Assembly (NCBI GenBank): GCA_029261875.1 | Contig: JAJDAL010000036.1 | Span: forward strand, 1 to 64,000 | DNA from: Deltaproteobacteria bacterium | GTDB taxonomy: Bacteria > Myxococcota_A > UBA9160 > JAJDAL01 | Length of the DNA: 64,000 nucleotides | Direction of reading: 5' to 3' | Shown: positions 34,221-42,416 of the stretch, piece after piece | Numbering within the stretch: position 1 is the first letter of the stretch | Layout: each line of letters begins with the position of its first letter | Translations under genes and position numbers: made by a program | Notes under the pieces: model-generated | Told to the model about the DNA's origin: nothing | The model's database searches: none | Seen by the model: only the letters and a program-made list of their open reading frames with translations

Positions 34221-35831
34221 ATGAATGCGCACAAGGCTGCGAATTGGCTGGTGGTGGTGGACGGCGAAGTTTCCGATCCCGCTGCGATGGATCTGTGGGA
34301 CCGCTCCGGCCTGCACGCAAAGCTCGACAACCTGGATCCGAACTGGGTGCTCTGGGATCCCCACGGAAAGTGGTCGCGCGCGAGTGCGCCCGCGGTGGCG
34401 GACTTCGGCGAACTTCTGATGCGTGCCCGCGAACGCGGAGCGACCGCCCTGGTGGTCGTCGAAGGCGGCCAGCTGTTTCTCGACTTGGACGCGGTTCGCG
34501 AAGGCCTCGCGAGCTTCGACCGCGGCGGCTGCGATTACTTCACCCAGTGGGAACATTGTCGTCTGCCCGTGGGGAGCGGCGTGCGGGCCATCTCGACATC
34601 CGCCCTCGAATCCATGACGGCGTCTTCCCCCAGCGAGTGTTTCGATTGGATTCGCCAGTATCCCGCCCAATTCAAATTCCATTACGACATGGATCACACG
34701 GTGTCCTTCGAGGCCAGCCAACTGGATTCCCGGGATCGAGCGGCCCTGCGTGCGGCGTTCGAGGCGGCCGGAACGCCCGCGGTGTTCGATCAGGCGTCGT
34801 TCCTGGACTTGGCGGAGGGGCTCGAAGAATCGCTCCGCTATCAGCCGGCGGGCGAGGCGCCGCGCGTCGACGAACGCAAGATGCCCGCCGCCTACGGCTT
34901 CGAATCCGCCGCCTGCTCGGAATTTCCCACGTACGTGATGTTCGACATCATCAACATCTGCAACGCCCGCTGCATTCACTGCCCGCAATCCATCACCAAC
35001 GACGAGGGCAAGAAACCCGATTTCCTCGCCGACAGCGGTCAGCTTTCCTTCGCGACCTATCAACGCGTGATCGACGAGTGTGCGGAACGCGAGATCAACT
35101 TCATTCGCATCACCGCAGACGGCGAGCCGCTGGTCCACAAGCGTTTGTTCGACATGGTGGAATACGCGCGCGCCAAGGGGGTGGGGCCGGTCGGTCTCAC
35201 CACCAACGGCAGTCTGCTCACGCGAAAACGCGCGGAGCGGCTGCTGAATGCGGGCATCGAGTTGGTGGACTTCTCCCTGGATGCAGTCAGTCGCGAGACC
35301 TTCGAGAAAGTTCGGGTGGGACTCAATTACGACAAGACGCACCGCAACGTCCACGAATTCCTCGACCTGCGCGAAAAACTCGGCACCTCGACCAAGGTGA
35401 TCGTGAGCTTCGTCAAGCAGGACGAGAACGCCCACGAAGTCGACGAATTCATCGCGTACTGGACGCCGCTGGTAGACAAGGTGCTGGTGCGTCAGATGAT
35501 CTCCAACGTGGGACTGACGGATCTCGACGAACTCGGATTCCCGGGCTGGGACAACCGCTGGCCGTGCGCCCACTTCTTCCGCCGCGTCGTGATCAACCAC
35601 GAATCCGTATTGAAAGCCTGCCCGATCGATTGGGAGCAGAAGACGTCCGTTCGGTCCGTCGAGGGCTCGAACGTCCACGATATCTGGCACAGCGAACACT
35701 ACTGGCGTAGCCGCATGCAGCATCTGAACGATCGGATTCCGGAAAGCAGCGCCTGCAAGAATTGTAAGGACTGGGCGGGGACGCCCTGGAACCTCGGCTA
35801 CGAGAAGGTCGTGGTCGAACTCGGATCATGA
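34221..35831 (+). CDS. Radical SAM/SPASM-type enzyme with degenerate nucleotidyltransferase-like N-terminal domain
   Basis: 536 residues from ATG 34221 (GGAGGG upstream); ATG 34197 is possible. Radical SAM cluster CNARCIHC at residues 247-254 (CxxxCxxC), followed by TADGEPLVHKRLFD, LTTNGSLLTRKRAERLL and FSLDAVSRETFEKVR. C-terminal cysteines (CPIDWEQ; CKNCKDW) suggest a SPASM-like auxiliary cluster. The N-terminal ~230 residues are unusual: VVVEGGQLFLDLDAVREGLA and LPVGSGVRAISTSALES align by eye with the cytidylyltransferase encoded two genes downstream (DNMAIDPEALSRGIL; YPFGAGAEIATAACLF), so this looks like a degenerate SpsF-type domain. Reaction unknown; by context a sugar or sugar-nucleotide modification. 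Confidence 0.8.
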   Translation: MNAHKAANWLVVVDGEVSDPAAMDLWDRSGLHAKLDNLDPNWVLWDPHGKWSRASAPAVADFGELLMRARERGATALVVVEGGQLFLDLDAVREGLASFDRGGCDYFTQWEHCRLPVGSGVRAISTSALESMTASSPSECFDWIRQYPAQFKFHYDMDHTVSFEASQLDSRDRAALRAAFEAAGTPAVFDQASFLDLAEGLEESLRYQPAGEAPRVDERKMPAAYGFESAACSEFPTYVMFDIINICNARCIHCPQSITNDEGKKPDFLADSGQLSFATYQRVIDECAEREINFIRITADGEPLVHKRLFDMVEYARAKGVGPVGLTTNGSLLTRKRAERLLNAGIELVDFSLDAVSRETFEKVRVGLNYDKTHRNVHEFLDLREKLGTSTKVIVSFVKQDENAHEVDEFIAYWTPLVDKVLVRQMISNVGLTDLDELGFPGWDNRWPCAHFFRRVVINHESVLKACPIDWEQKTSVRSVEGSNVHDIWHSEHYWRSRMQHLNDRIPESSACKNCKDWAGTPWNLGYEKVVVELGS

Positions 35832-36577
35832 GCGTCGTCGCCATTTGCCAACCGAATTTTCTTCCTTGGCTCGGCTATCTCGAAATGGCCGAGCGCGCAG
35901 ACGTGTTCGTCATGCTCGATGACGTCGTCTTCATTCGCCGCGAATGGGTCAATCGCAACCGAATTCTCTCGGCGAAGAAAGAGGGTTGGGGATGGCTCAC
36001 GGTGCCGGTTCGGTCGGAATGGGGCACGACCCACATCAACGCGGTGGAGATCAAACAAGGGCAGGGTTTCCCCCAGAAGATGCTGGAATCCGTTCGACAC
36101 ACCTATTCCCGGGCGCCGTTCTTCTCCGTCTATTTCCCGAAGCTGGCCGAAATCCTCGACAAGCCCTGGGAAAGGTTGCTCGATCTCAACCTGGCCACGA
36201 TCCGTTTTCTGATGGATGCCATGCTGATCCCGGACAAGTTGGTTCTGAGTTCGAGCCTCGGAATCGAATCGAAACGCGATGACAAGCTCGCGGACATCTG
36301 CGAACGCCTGGGCGCCAGCGTCTACCTCGCCAACAACGGTTCGAAGTCCTACATCCAGCCGGAAAAATTTCAATCCCGCGGTATCGGGTTCGCGTTCCAG
36401 GACTACACGCACCCCACCTATGAAGTTCCGGGTTGCGATTTCGTCCCGTACCTCTCGGCCATCGATGCTTTGTTCTGGCATGGACCGGCGGCCGCAGGCG
36501 TCATGCGCAGCGGTCGGAAATCGTCCTGGCGCGACCGGGTCGAATTCGATCCGGCGAATCGCGGAGCTTCGCTTTGA
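35828..36577 (+). CDS. WbqC family protein
   Basis: 249 residues. Family signature at the N-terminus: VAICQPNFLPWLGYLEMAER, then VMLDDVVFIRREWVNRN. WbqC-like proteins occur in O-antigen and other glycan loci; their biochemical role is not established. No membrane segments. The start overlaps the radical SAM stop by 4 bp (ATGA) and the stop overlaps the next TTG start, so it is translationally coupled on both sides. Possibly acts on the same sugar-nucleotide as its neighbours. Confidence 0.87.
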   Translation: MSVVAICQPNFLPWLGYLEMAERADVFVMLDDVVFIRREWVNRNRILSAKKEGWGWLTVPVRSEWGTTHINAVEIKQGQGFPQKMLESVRHTYSRAPFFSVYFPKLAEILDKPWERLLDLNLATIRFLMDAMLIPDKLVLSSSLGIESKRDDKLADICERLGASVYLANNGSKSYIQPEKFQSRGIGFAFQDYTHPTYEVPGCDFVPYLSAIDALFWHGPAAAGVMRSGRKSSWRDRVEFDPANRGASL

Positions 36578-37299
36578 GTCGCGTAGTCGCCATCGTCCAG
36601 GCCCGCGTCGGATCCAAGCGGCTCCCGGGAAAAGTCCTTCGCCCGCTCCAGGGTGAGCCGGCCGTGGTTCACGTCATGCGGCGCGTCGCCGAATGCAAGG
36701 CGATCGATGCTGTCTATCTCGCGACCTCGGACCGGGCGGAAAACGATGCGCTCGAGTCGCTCGCTCGCGATCACGCCTGGTCGTGCTATCGCGGTAGCGA
36801 AACCGATGTGGTGTCGCGCTTTTCGGAGATCGTGCGGAAGGACGGCGCCGACGTCGTCGTGCGCGTGTGTGCGGACAACATGGCGATCGATCCCGAAGCC
36901 CTGTCGCGAGGAATTCTCGAACGGGAGTCCAGGGGTCTGGATCTGTGTTCTCCGTTCATCGACGATTTCACCTATCCCTTCGGCGCGGGCGCCGAGATCG
37001 CGACGGCGGCATGCCTGTTCCGGGTCGACGACGAAACCCGCGGTGCCGAACCCCAGTACCGCGAACATGTGTTTGCCTGGGCGTTGGACCATCGGGATCG
37101 CTTTCGGGTCGGTCCCCTGGACGCCCCGCCGGGTCTCACGCGCCCCGAACTCTGCATTTCCGTCGATACCCCGGAAGATTTCGAACGCATGCGCGCGCTC
37201 TACGGAGAACTCGCGCCGGTGCGAAGCCAGTTCACCTTGACCGAATTGATCGCCGCCTGGGACCGAATCCACGGCGGCACACGCATGGAGGCTATATGA
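36574..37299 (+). CDS. SpsF/NeuA-type cytidylyltransferase family protein
   Basis: 241 residues from TTG 36574, which overlaps the WbqC stop (TTGA). Nucleotide-binding motif VAIVQARVGSKRLPGKVL (about residues 5-22) is the SpsF/acylneuraminate cytidylyltransferase signature; VRVCADNMAIDPE corresponds to the metal-binding region. It would activate a sugar acid as its CMP derivative. Next gene is NeuB-like, the enzyme that makes such acids, which strongly supports a nonulosonate-type pathway. The downstream stop overlaps the next ATG. Confidence 0.88.
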   Translation: MSRVVAIVQARVGSKRLPGKVLRPLQGEPAVVHVMRRVAECKAIDAVYLATSDRAENDALESLARDHAWSCYRGSETDVVSRFSEIVRKDGADVVVRVCADNMAIDPEALSRGILERESRGLDLCSPFIDDFTYPFGAGAEIATAACLFRVDDETRGAEPQYREHVFAWALDHRDRFRVGPLDAPPGLTRPELCISVDTPEDFERMRALYGELAPVRSQFTLTELIAAWDRIHGGTRMEAI

Positions 37300-38429
37300 G
37301 CAACGTATCGATTGGCGGACGGACGATTGGCGACGGGGAGCCTTGCTTCATCATCGCGGAAGCGGGCTGCAACCACAATCAAAGCCTGGAGATCGCGCTG
37401 GGTCTGGTCGACATGGCGGTCGAATCGGAATCCGACATCGTCAAGTTTCAATCCTACGTGGCAGATGACATCTACTCGAAGAAGACGCCCATGATGGAGC
37501 ACTTCCGGGCCAAGATGAACGCCTCCCACGACGCCACCATGTACGACCTCATCAAGGCGACGGAGTTGCCGCGGGAACTCGAGCGTCGCGTGGTGGACTA
37601 TTGCCGCGAGCAGAACATCCCGTTCATGTCCACGCCCTTCGGGCTCGGCGACGTCGACGTTCTCGAAAGCTACGGAGTTCCCGCCTACAAGGTGGCATCT
37701 TTCGAAATGACCCACTTCCCGTTGCTGCAAAAGGTGGGCGAGACCGGGAAACCCATCATTCTGTCCACGGGCATGTCGACGCTCGGGGACATCGAAAAGT
37801 CCCTGAATGCCATCGGGCGCAGCGACAACATCATTCTTCTGCACTGCGTGTCGAGTTATCCCGCGGACCCCGAGGAATGCAATCTCCGCGTGATCGAAAC
37901 CCTGAAGCGCACCTTCGGCTGCCCGGTTGGGTTCTCGGACCATACGCCGGGCATCGAGGTGTCGAAGCTCGCCATTGCCGTCGGGGCGAACGTGGTGGAG
38001 AAACACGTGACCGTCGATCAGACCCTGCCGGGTCCCGACCATCACTTCTCGTTGACCCGGGAAGAATTGTGTGGACTCGTCGCCGCGGCACGGGAGATCA
38101 ACACGGTGCTGGGGAGTCCGCACAAATTCTGCACGCCCGGTGAGCAGGCGCTCAAACGAATCGGGCGGCGAACCCTGTGCGCGGCTACGGACATTCGCAA
38201 GGGAAGCCGGATCACTCCGTCGGAGATTGCCGTGAAACGACCGGGCACCGGGATCGCGACGGAACTCGCCGATGTCTTGATCGGTGCCGTGGCCAATCGC
38301 GACATCGAATACGATGAACCCTTGACCTGGGAGATGTTCGTCCAGTACGCGGACGACGCGAAGCCCGGGACGAGTAAGCGTCGCCGGCCCGCCGTCGCTA
38401 GCCCGGCGCCCGCTACGCCGCGTCCCTGA
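37296..38429 (+). CDS. N-acetylneuraminate synthase-like (NeuB/SpsE/PseI/LegI family)
   Basis: 377 residues from ATG 37296. TIM-barrel domain: FIIAEAGCNHNQSLEIA (about 20-36), DIVKFQSYVADDIY, STPFGLGDVDVLE, HCVSSYPADPEE, GFSDHTPGIEVSKLAIA and EKHVTVDQTLPGPDHHFSL (metal and PEP ligands). A C-terminal antifreeze-like SAF domain follows (RTLCAATDIRKGSRIT). It condenses phosphoenolpyruvate with a hexose derivative to give a nine-carbon keto acid in the cytoplasm. Which acid (sialic, legionaminic, pseudaminic or other) cannot be decided. Followed 4 bp later by the SGNH-like gene. Confidence 0.9.
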   Translation: MSNVSIGGRTIGDGEPCFIIAEAGCNHNQSLEIALGLVDMAVESESDIVKFQSYVADDIYSKKTPMMEHFRAKMNASHDATMYDLIKATELPRELERRVVDYCREQNIPFMSTPFGLGDVDVLESYGVPAYKVASFEMTHFPLLQKVGETGKPIILSTGMSTLGDIEKSLNAIGRSDNIILLHCVSSYPADPEECNLRVIETLKRTFGCPVGFSDHTPGIEVSKLAIAVGANVVEKHVTVDQTLPGPDHHFSLTREELCGLVAAAREINTVLGSPHKFCTPGEQALKRIGRRTLCAATDIRKGSRITPSEIAVKRPGTGIATELADVLIGAVANRDIEYDEPLTWEMFVQYADDAKPGTSKRRRPAVASPAPATPRP

Positions 38430-38433
38430 TATC

Positions 38434-39513
38434 GTGAGTGCCACGGCAGGGCTTCTGGCCGCGAGCGCGCTGTGCGCGACCGAGGGTTGGCTGCGTCGCC
38501 GCAATCCCTATCGACTCGAAAGTGCCGCTTTCGATGAGGGAGTCCCGATCGTCTCGCACCCGATTCGCGGTTGGACGGGGAAGCGGGACTTCGTTTTCGA
38601 TTACCACCATCGCCACCTCGGTCGCAGTAACCGCGTGACCCTGAATGCGCTGGGGGTTCACGCGGGGCCGGTTTCGGAATTCAAGCGCAGAGCGGTTCCC
38701 CGGATCCTGCTGCTCGGGGGCAGCGAAGCCTGTGGTTGGGAGCATCCGGTGGAAGCCACCCTGGCGTCGTCGCTCGCCCGGCAGCTTTCTGAAAAGTTCG
38801 GGCGCGAGGTCGAAGTCATCGATGCCAGCATGCGCCACTACGGAACGCGCCAGCTCTATCACTGGTTCGACGAAACGCTTGCGGGGCTCCGCGCGGACGT
38901 GGTCGTCTACGGATTCAGCGACGATCACCGTCCCCGCAATGTGACGATTCACGAACCGGGCAAGCCCATTCGCCTCACGCAACCGATCGATTGGAAGCGC
39001 TCGGATGGGGCCTGGGAACTGCGGGAGAAGCGTCCCCGCGACCCCGGCGACTGGGTGTTCCTCGACGCCGAAGGACGTGTGGTGTTTCGACCCGGACGAA
39101 CCCGTCACACTCCACGGCGCTGGTTGCGGCGAAACATCCACGCGTTCTGCGCAGTAGAGGAAAATCTGAAGCGGGAGCGGCGGGCGCCGCGCAGCGACTT
39201 GATACCCGGCTCCGAAACACTGACGGAAGCGCTGCTGGAGCGCCTTTCCGACCGCGTGCGCGAGGCCAGTGCCCGATTGCTCGTGGTGCCGCACTTGGAA
39301 AGGCGAACGAGCAATCTCGATTTGGCGAGTGTCTGCGAGCGCAAGAGAATGGACCACTTCGCGACGTCCGACTTTGCGTCGAGTCGGGACGTACGGCGCG
39401 AGACTCTCTACATTCACCCGAAATTTCGCGCATTGTCCCGGGCGGGGATCGAATTCTACGCTTCGGCGATCGCGGCGGGAATTGCGCAAAAGGGTCTGGT
39501 ACCGGTCCAGTGA
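38434..39513 (+). CDS. SGNH-hydrolase-like protein with altered catalytic blocks
   Basis: 359 residues, GTG start. Block I is ILLLGGSEACGW (Ser retained); the oxyanion Gly block is replaced by VIDASMRHYGTRQ and the Asn block by VVYGFSDDHRPRN; a C-terminal IHPKFRALSRAGIEFYA supplies a candidate catalytic His. A short hydrophobic N-terminus (residues 1-14, AGLLAASALCA) may anchor it. It sits between NeuB-like and PseG-like genes, so it may add or remove an acyl group on the same sugar. The divergence leaves catalysis uncertain. Confidence 0.68.
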   Translation: MSATAGLLAASALCATEGWLRRRNPYRLESAAFDEGVPIVSHPIRGWTGKRDFVFDYHHRHLGRSNRVTLNALGVHAGPVSEFKRRAVPRILLLGGSEACGWEHPVEATLASSLARQLSEKFGREVEVIDASMRHYGTRQLYHWFDETLAGLRADVVVYGFSDDHRPRNVTIHEPGKPIRLTQPIDWKRSDGAWELREKRPRDPGDWVFLDAEGRVVFRPGRTRHTPRRWLRRNIHAFCAVEENLKRERRAPRSDLIPGSETLTEALLERLSDRVREASARLLVVPHLERRTSNLDLASVCERKRMDHFATSDFASSRDVRRETLYIHPKFRALSRAGIEFYASAIAAGIAQKGLVPVQ

Positions 39514-40562
39514 AGCTTCCTTCCATCGTCATACGCACGCGGGCCTCGCTCGAATACGGTTGGGGCCACTTGATGCGGTCCCAGCGCCTGCTCGGACACC
39601 TGCGTTCGCAGCATCCGGAGACCCAGATCGATCTCGTAGTGGAGGGGGACGCTGGCGTTCACCGCATGGGCGAGGAATGGAATCTCCCCTGGCACCGCTT
39701 GGAGGAAGGAACGGATCCGAGCGAAGAGGCGGAATGGATCGACGCTCTGGGCCCCTCGATCATCATCGCGGACCTGATCGAGATCGAAAACAGTCTGCGG
39801 GGGGTCCTGCGGGCGCGAAGTCAGCTCTTCATTGCCTTCGACGATTTGTCGCACGGATATCCGGAGGCCGACATCCTCATCAGTCCCCAGATTCCCACGG
39901 TTCCCCCGGTGCTGCACGAAGGCCAACGCTGGCTGGCCGGAACCGATTACTACTTGCTCGATGAGTCCCTTCGCGAAGAACCGGGGCCGGTTCGGCGCCG
40001 GATCGAGAAAGTCGTGGTCGTCATGGGCGGGTGCCTCACGGAACGCGTTACCCGTTGGCTCGAAGAGCTCGGTCGGGTTCTTGCGAAGGCACCGTTCTGC
40101 ACCAACATTCTGGTCGGATTCGACGGGGGGGAGGGCCTTCCCGGGGAATGGAAGACCGGGGACGGTCGCGTGGCGGTGGTCGCCGGAACCCGCGATGTCG
40201 GGAAATGGATGCGCGACGCCGATTTGGCGGTGGCTGCAAGCGGCTACGTGAAGTTCGAGCTGGCCGCTGCGGGAACTCCGACGTTGCTGACCAGCATCGT
40301 TCCGCACCAGCACGAGCTCGGTACGTTGTTCGCGCAGCGAACCGGAGCCGCGAAGTACCTGGGTCCCATCGAAGAGGTGAGTGCCGATGCGATTCTCGAG
40401 CACGTGCTCGCGTTGGCGACGGAACGCGAAGAGCGCCAGAAGATGGCGTCGGCGGGGCGGCGCGCCGTCGACGGAGCCGGGGCCGACCGTATTCTGGGCG
40501 AAATCCAAGAAGCCTGGTCTCGAATCGAGGCGGGTCCGAACAAGGAGGCCGCGAGCCGATGA
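39510..40562 (+). CDS. PseG/SpsG-type nucleotide-sugar hydrolase-like protein
   Basis: 350 residues from GTG 39510 overlapping the previous stop (GTGA). The motif YGWGHLMRSQRLLGHL near the N-terminus is the GxGHxxR loop, with the catalytic His of PseG; VVVVMGGCLTERVTRWLEEL and LAVAASGYVKFELAAAGTP mark the UDP-binding C-terminal GT-B half. PseG releases the free sugar from a UDP-sugar just before NeuB-type condensation, which fits the neighbours. The substrate is inferred only. Confidence 0.83.
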   Translation: MKLPSIVIRTRASLEYGWGHLMRSQRLLGHLRSQHPETQIDLVVEGDAGVHRMGEEWNLPWHRLEEGTDPSEEAEWIDALGPSIIIADLIEIENSLRGVLRARSQLFIAFDDLSHGYPEADILISPQIPTVPPVLHEGQRWLAGTDYYLLDESLREEPGPVRRRIEKVVVVMGGCLTERVTRWLEELGRVLAKAPFCTNILVGFDGGEGLPGEWKTGDGRVAVVAGTRDVGKWMRDADLAVAASGYVKFELAAAGTPTLLTSIVPHQHELGTLFAQRTGAAKYLGPIEEVSADAILEHVLALATEREERQKMASAGRRAVDGAGADRILGEIQEAWSRIEAGPNKEAASR

Positions 40563-41248
40563 GAAACGTGCTCGTTTTGGTTGCGCACCCCGATGACGAA
40601 GTGCTGGGATGCGGGGGCGCTTTGGCGGCCCAGCATGCGGAGGACGCGGTTTCCGTCCTCGTGCTTGCCAATGGCGAGACTTCGGGCAATCGCGATCAGG
40701 CCACCCTCGTGTCCGCGCTCAACGAATCCCGCCAGGCGATGGCGCGCGCCGCTGCGCCGGTATTGGGGATCCAGACGCTCGAATTCTTGGGATTCCCCGA
40801 CCAGCAGCTGGACCGGGTGCCTTTGTTGGAATTGATCCGGGCTGCGGAACCCATCGTGAGCCGGGTCTCGCCCCAGGTCATCTACACCCATTCGCAAGCG
40901 GACCTGAATCTCGATCATCGGATCACGGGGCAGGTGGCCCTTACCCTATGCCGCCCGACACCCCATAGCACCGTCGAAGAGTTCTACGCCTTCGAAGTTC
41001 CGGCATCGGGCTGGGGGATGGGGCAGCTCGGCCGTCCCTTTGCACCCAACGTTTTCGTCGACGTCGAACAGACGCTCGAAAGGAAGCTCAAAGCCCTGGC
41101 GTGTTACGAGAGTGAAGAGCAACTCCCTCCCCACCCGCATTCGACACAGATGATTCGCGCCCATGCGGCGCGCTGGGGAAGCCTGGCTGGAGTGGCGTCG
41201 GCGGAAGCCTTCGAACTCGTGCGCTCGGTTCGGCGCGGCCCCGCCTAG
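40559..41248 (+). CDS. PIG-L family N-deacetylase
   Basis: 229 residues from ATG 40559 overlapping the previous stop (ATGA). Zinc-binding motif VAHPDDEVLGCGG (about 8-20) and the distal LNLDHRITG histidine are typical of PIG-L/LmbE enzymes that deacetylate N-acetyl sugars or conjugates. Cytoplasmic. In this cassette it probably removes an N-acetyl group from a precursor or the final sugar, an extra step not found in standard sialic, pseudaminic or legionaminic pathways. Last gene of the plus unit. Confidence 0.9.
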   Translation: MRNVLVLVAHPDDEVLGCGGALAAQHAEDAVSVLVLANGETSGNRDQATLVSALNESRQAMARAAAPVLGIQTLEFLGFPDQQLDRVPLLELIRAAEPIVSRVSPQVIYTHSQADLNLDHRITGQVALTLCRPTPHSTVEEFYAFEVPASGWGMGQLGRPFAPNVFVDVEQTLERKLKALACYESEEQLPPHPHSTQMIRAHAARWGSLAGVASAEAFELVRSVRRGPA

Positions 41249-41262
41249 CTTCTAGAGAAGCT
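41247..41262. terminator. Candidate bidirectional terminator between convergent genes
   Basis: AGCTTC-TAGA-GAAGCT forms a perfect 6-bp hairpin with a 4-base loop that overlaps both stop codons (41246-41248 plus, 41252-41254 minus). On the plus strand it is followed by TTTCGCTT, only moderately T-rich. Position between two convergent operons supports a terminator role. Confidence 0.4.
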
Positions 41263-42403
41263 TTCGCTTCCGCAACTCCTCGACCACGCGTTCGAAATAT
41301 TTCTCGTTGGGGTGGTCGTAATCGACGAAGTATTCCGCCTGCCGGAATTGGTGCCGGTGATCCAGGACTTCGAGTTCCGGAACCTGACGCAGGGCGGCGC
41401 TCATGATTTCATCCGACGGGCTGTGGCGATCGGTTTCATGGACGGGGGTGATGAGAAACGCCAAACGTCGACCGCGCCGTTCCGCAATGGCCGCCACATC
41501 GCGCATCTGGTCCGCAATCCGCTTTTCGTCTCCCGGCCGCAGCTTTTGATCGGGGCCGTCGACGGGTTCTTCGTTGCGCACCAACGCGCGCAGATTGTAA
41601 TTCGAATAGGCACTTCCGTCGCGGCGGATCACATGCATCGGTTTCCCGGAACAGAGGTCCCGGAGGTTCTCGGAACGTCGCTCTTCCGGTAGGGCTCGGG
41701 CGACCGCGAGCCTTCCGAGGATTCGCGCAACCGCTCCTTCTGCCCGTGCAGGGACACTGTCGAGCTCCGTACATGCCGTGGGATCGACGATGGCCAACCG
41801 GTTCTCCGAAAGGATTCCGGCGGCAAGTGTCTTCCAATCCACGAGGTAGCGCAGCTCACTCCACAACTGCGCCGCGCGAAAATAGGTGGAGCGCAGCGCC
41901 GCGCCGCTACTCTGCTGCCGCTCGTAGAAGCGATGGATGTCCTCGGGTAACTCATCCTGGTAGCCGAGAATGTTTCCACCGTTGTCGTTGTTCGGCGTGG
42001 TGATGTGGACGAGAATGAGATCGCGCGGCAGCTTGTCGAGGCTGTCCACGTAGGCGACGTAGTCGCGCAGTTCCGTGAGGGACAGGTTCGCGTACCAGAA
42101 GTTGAAGAACTCCTCGGGCGGAGGTTCTTCGGGAAGGCTCTTGGCGGAGAAGTACTGAACCTGGTGGTTTCCGAAGACACCGACGCGGGGCGGGGGTTGG
42201 GATTCGATGAACCCCAGCTTGATGGAGGCCTCCTGGCGCCGGGACCAGCCGCTTCCCACCACGAGATCCTGGGGTTCGAGTTGCGTGAAATCGACGGGGT
42301 TGAGACGGAAGCTTCCCACGTCGAGGGTCTGCTGCAGGATCAGGCTGCCGAAGATCCCGATCGAAAGCGCGAAGAACACAAGATGTCGAATTCCACTGGG
42401 CAT
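41252..42403 (-). CDS. AlgX/SGNH-like partner of the MBOAT acyltransferase
   Basis: 383 residues with an N-terminal signal-anchor (HLVFFALSIGIFGSLIL, residues 6-22), rest periplasmic. C-terminal YDHPNEKYFERVVEEL supplies the Asp-x-His of SGNH enzymes and the length fits the DHHW/AlgJ-like partners that accompany MBOAT proteins. However, the expected serine block is VGVFGNHQVQYF, with no Ser at the GDS position, so activity is doubtful or uses another residue. Fourteen bases downstream of the MBOAT gene; together they would transfer an acyl group onto the polymer. Confidence 0.68.
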   Translation of the reverse strand: MPSGIRHLVFFALSIGIFGSLILQQTLDVGSFRLNPVDFTQLEPQDLVVGSGWSRRQEASIKLGFIESQPPPRVGVFGNHQVQYFSAKSLPEEPPPEEFFNFWYANLSLTELRDYVAYVDSLDKLPRDLILVHITTPNNDNGGNILGYQDELPEDIHRFYERQQSSGAALRSTYFRAAQLWSELRYLVDWKTLAAGILSENRLAIVDPTACTELDSVPARAEGAVARILGRLAVARALPEERRSENLRDLCSGKPMHVIRRDGSAYSNYNLRALVRNEEPVDGPDQKLRPGDEKRIADQMRDVAAIAERRGRRLAFLITPVHETDRHSPSDEIMSAALRQVPELEVLDHRHQFRQAEYFVDYDHPNEKYFERVVEELRKRKLL

Positions 42404-42416
42404 GCTGGTTCCCGTT

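Noticed and set aside
33690..35723. A 677-codon minus-strand frame opposite the unknown gene and the radical SAM gene
   Set aside because: No recognisable motif; the plus strand carries CNARCIHC and a complete cassette.
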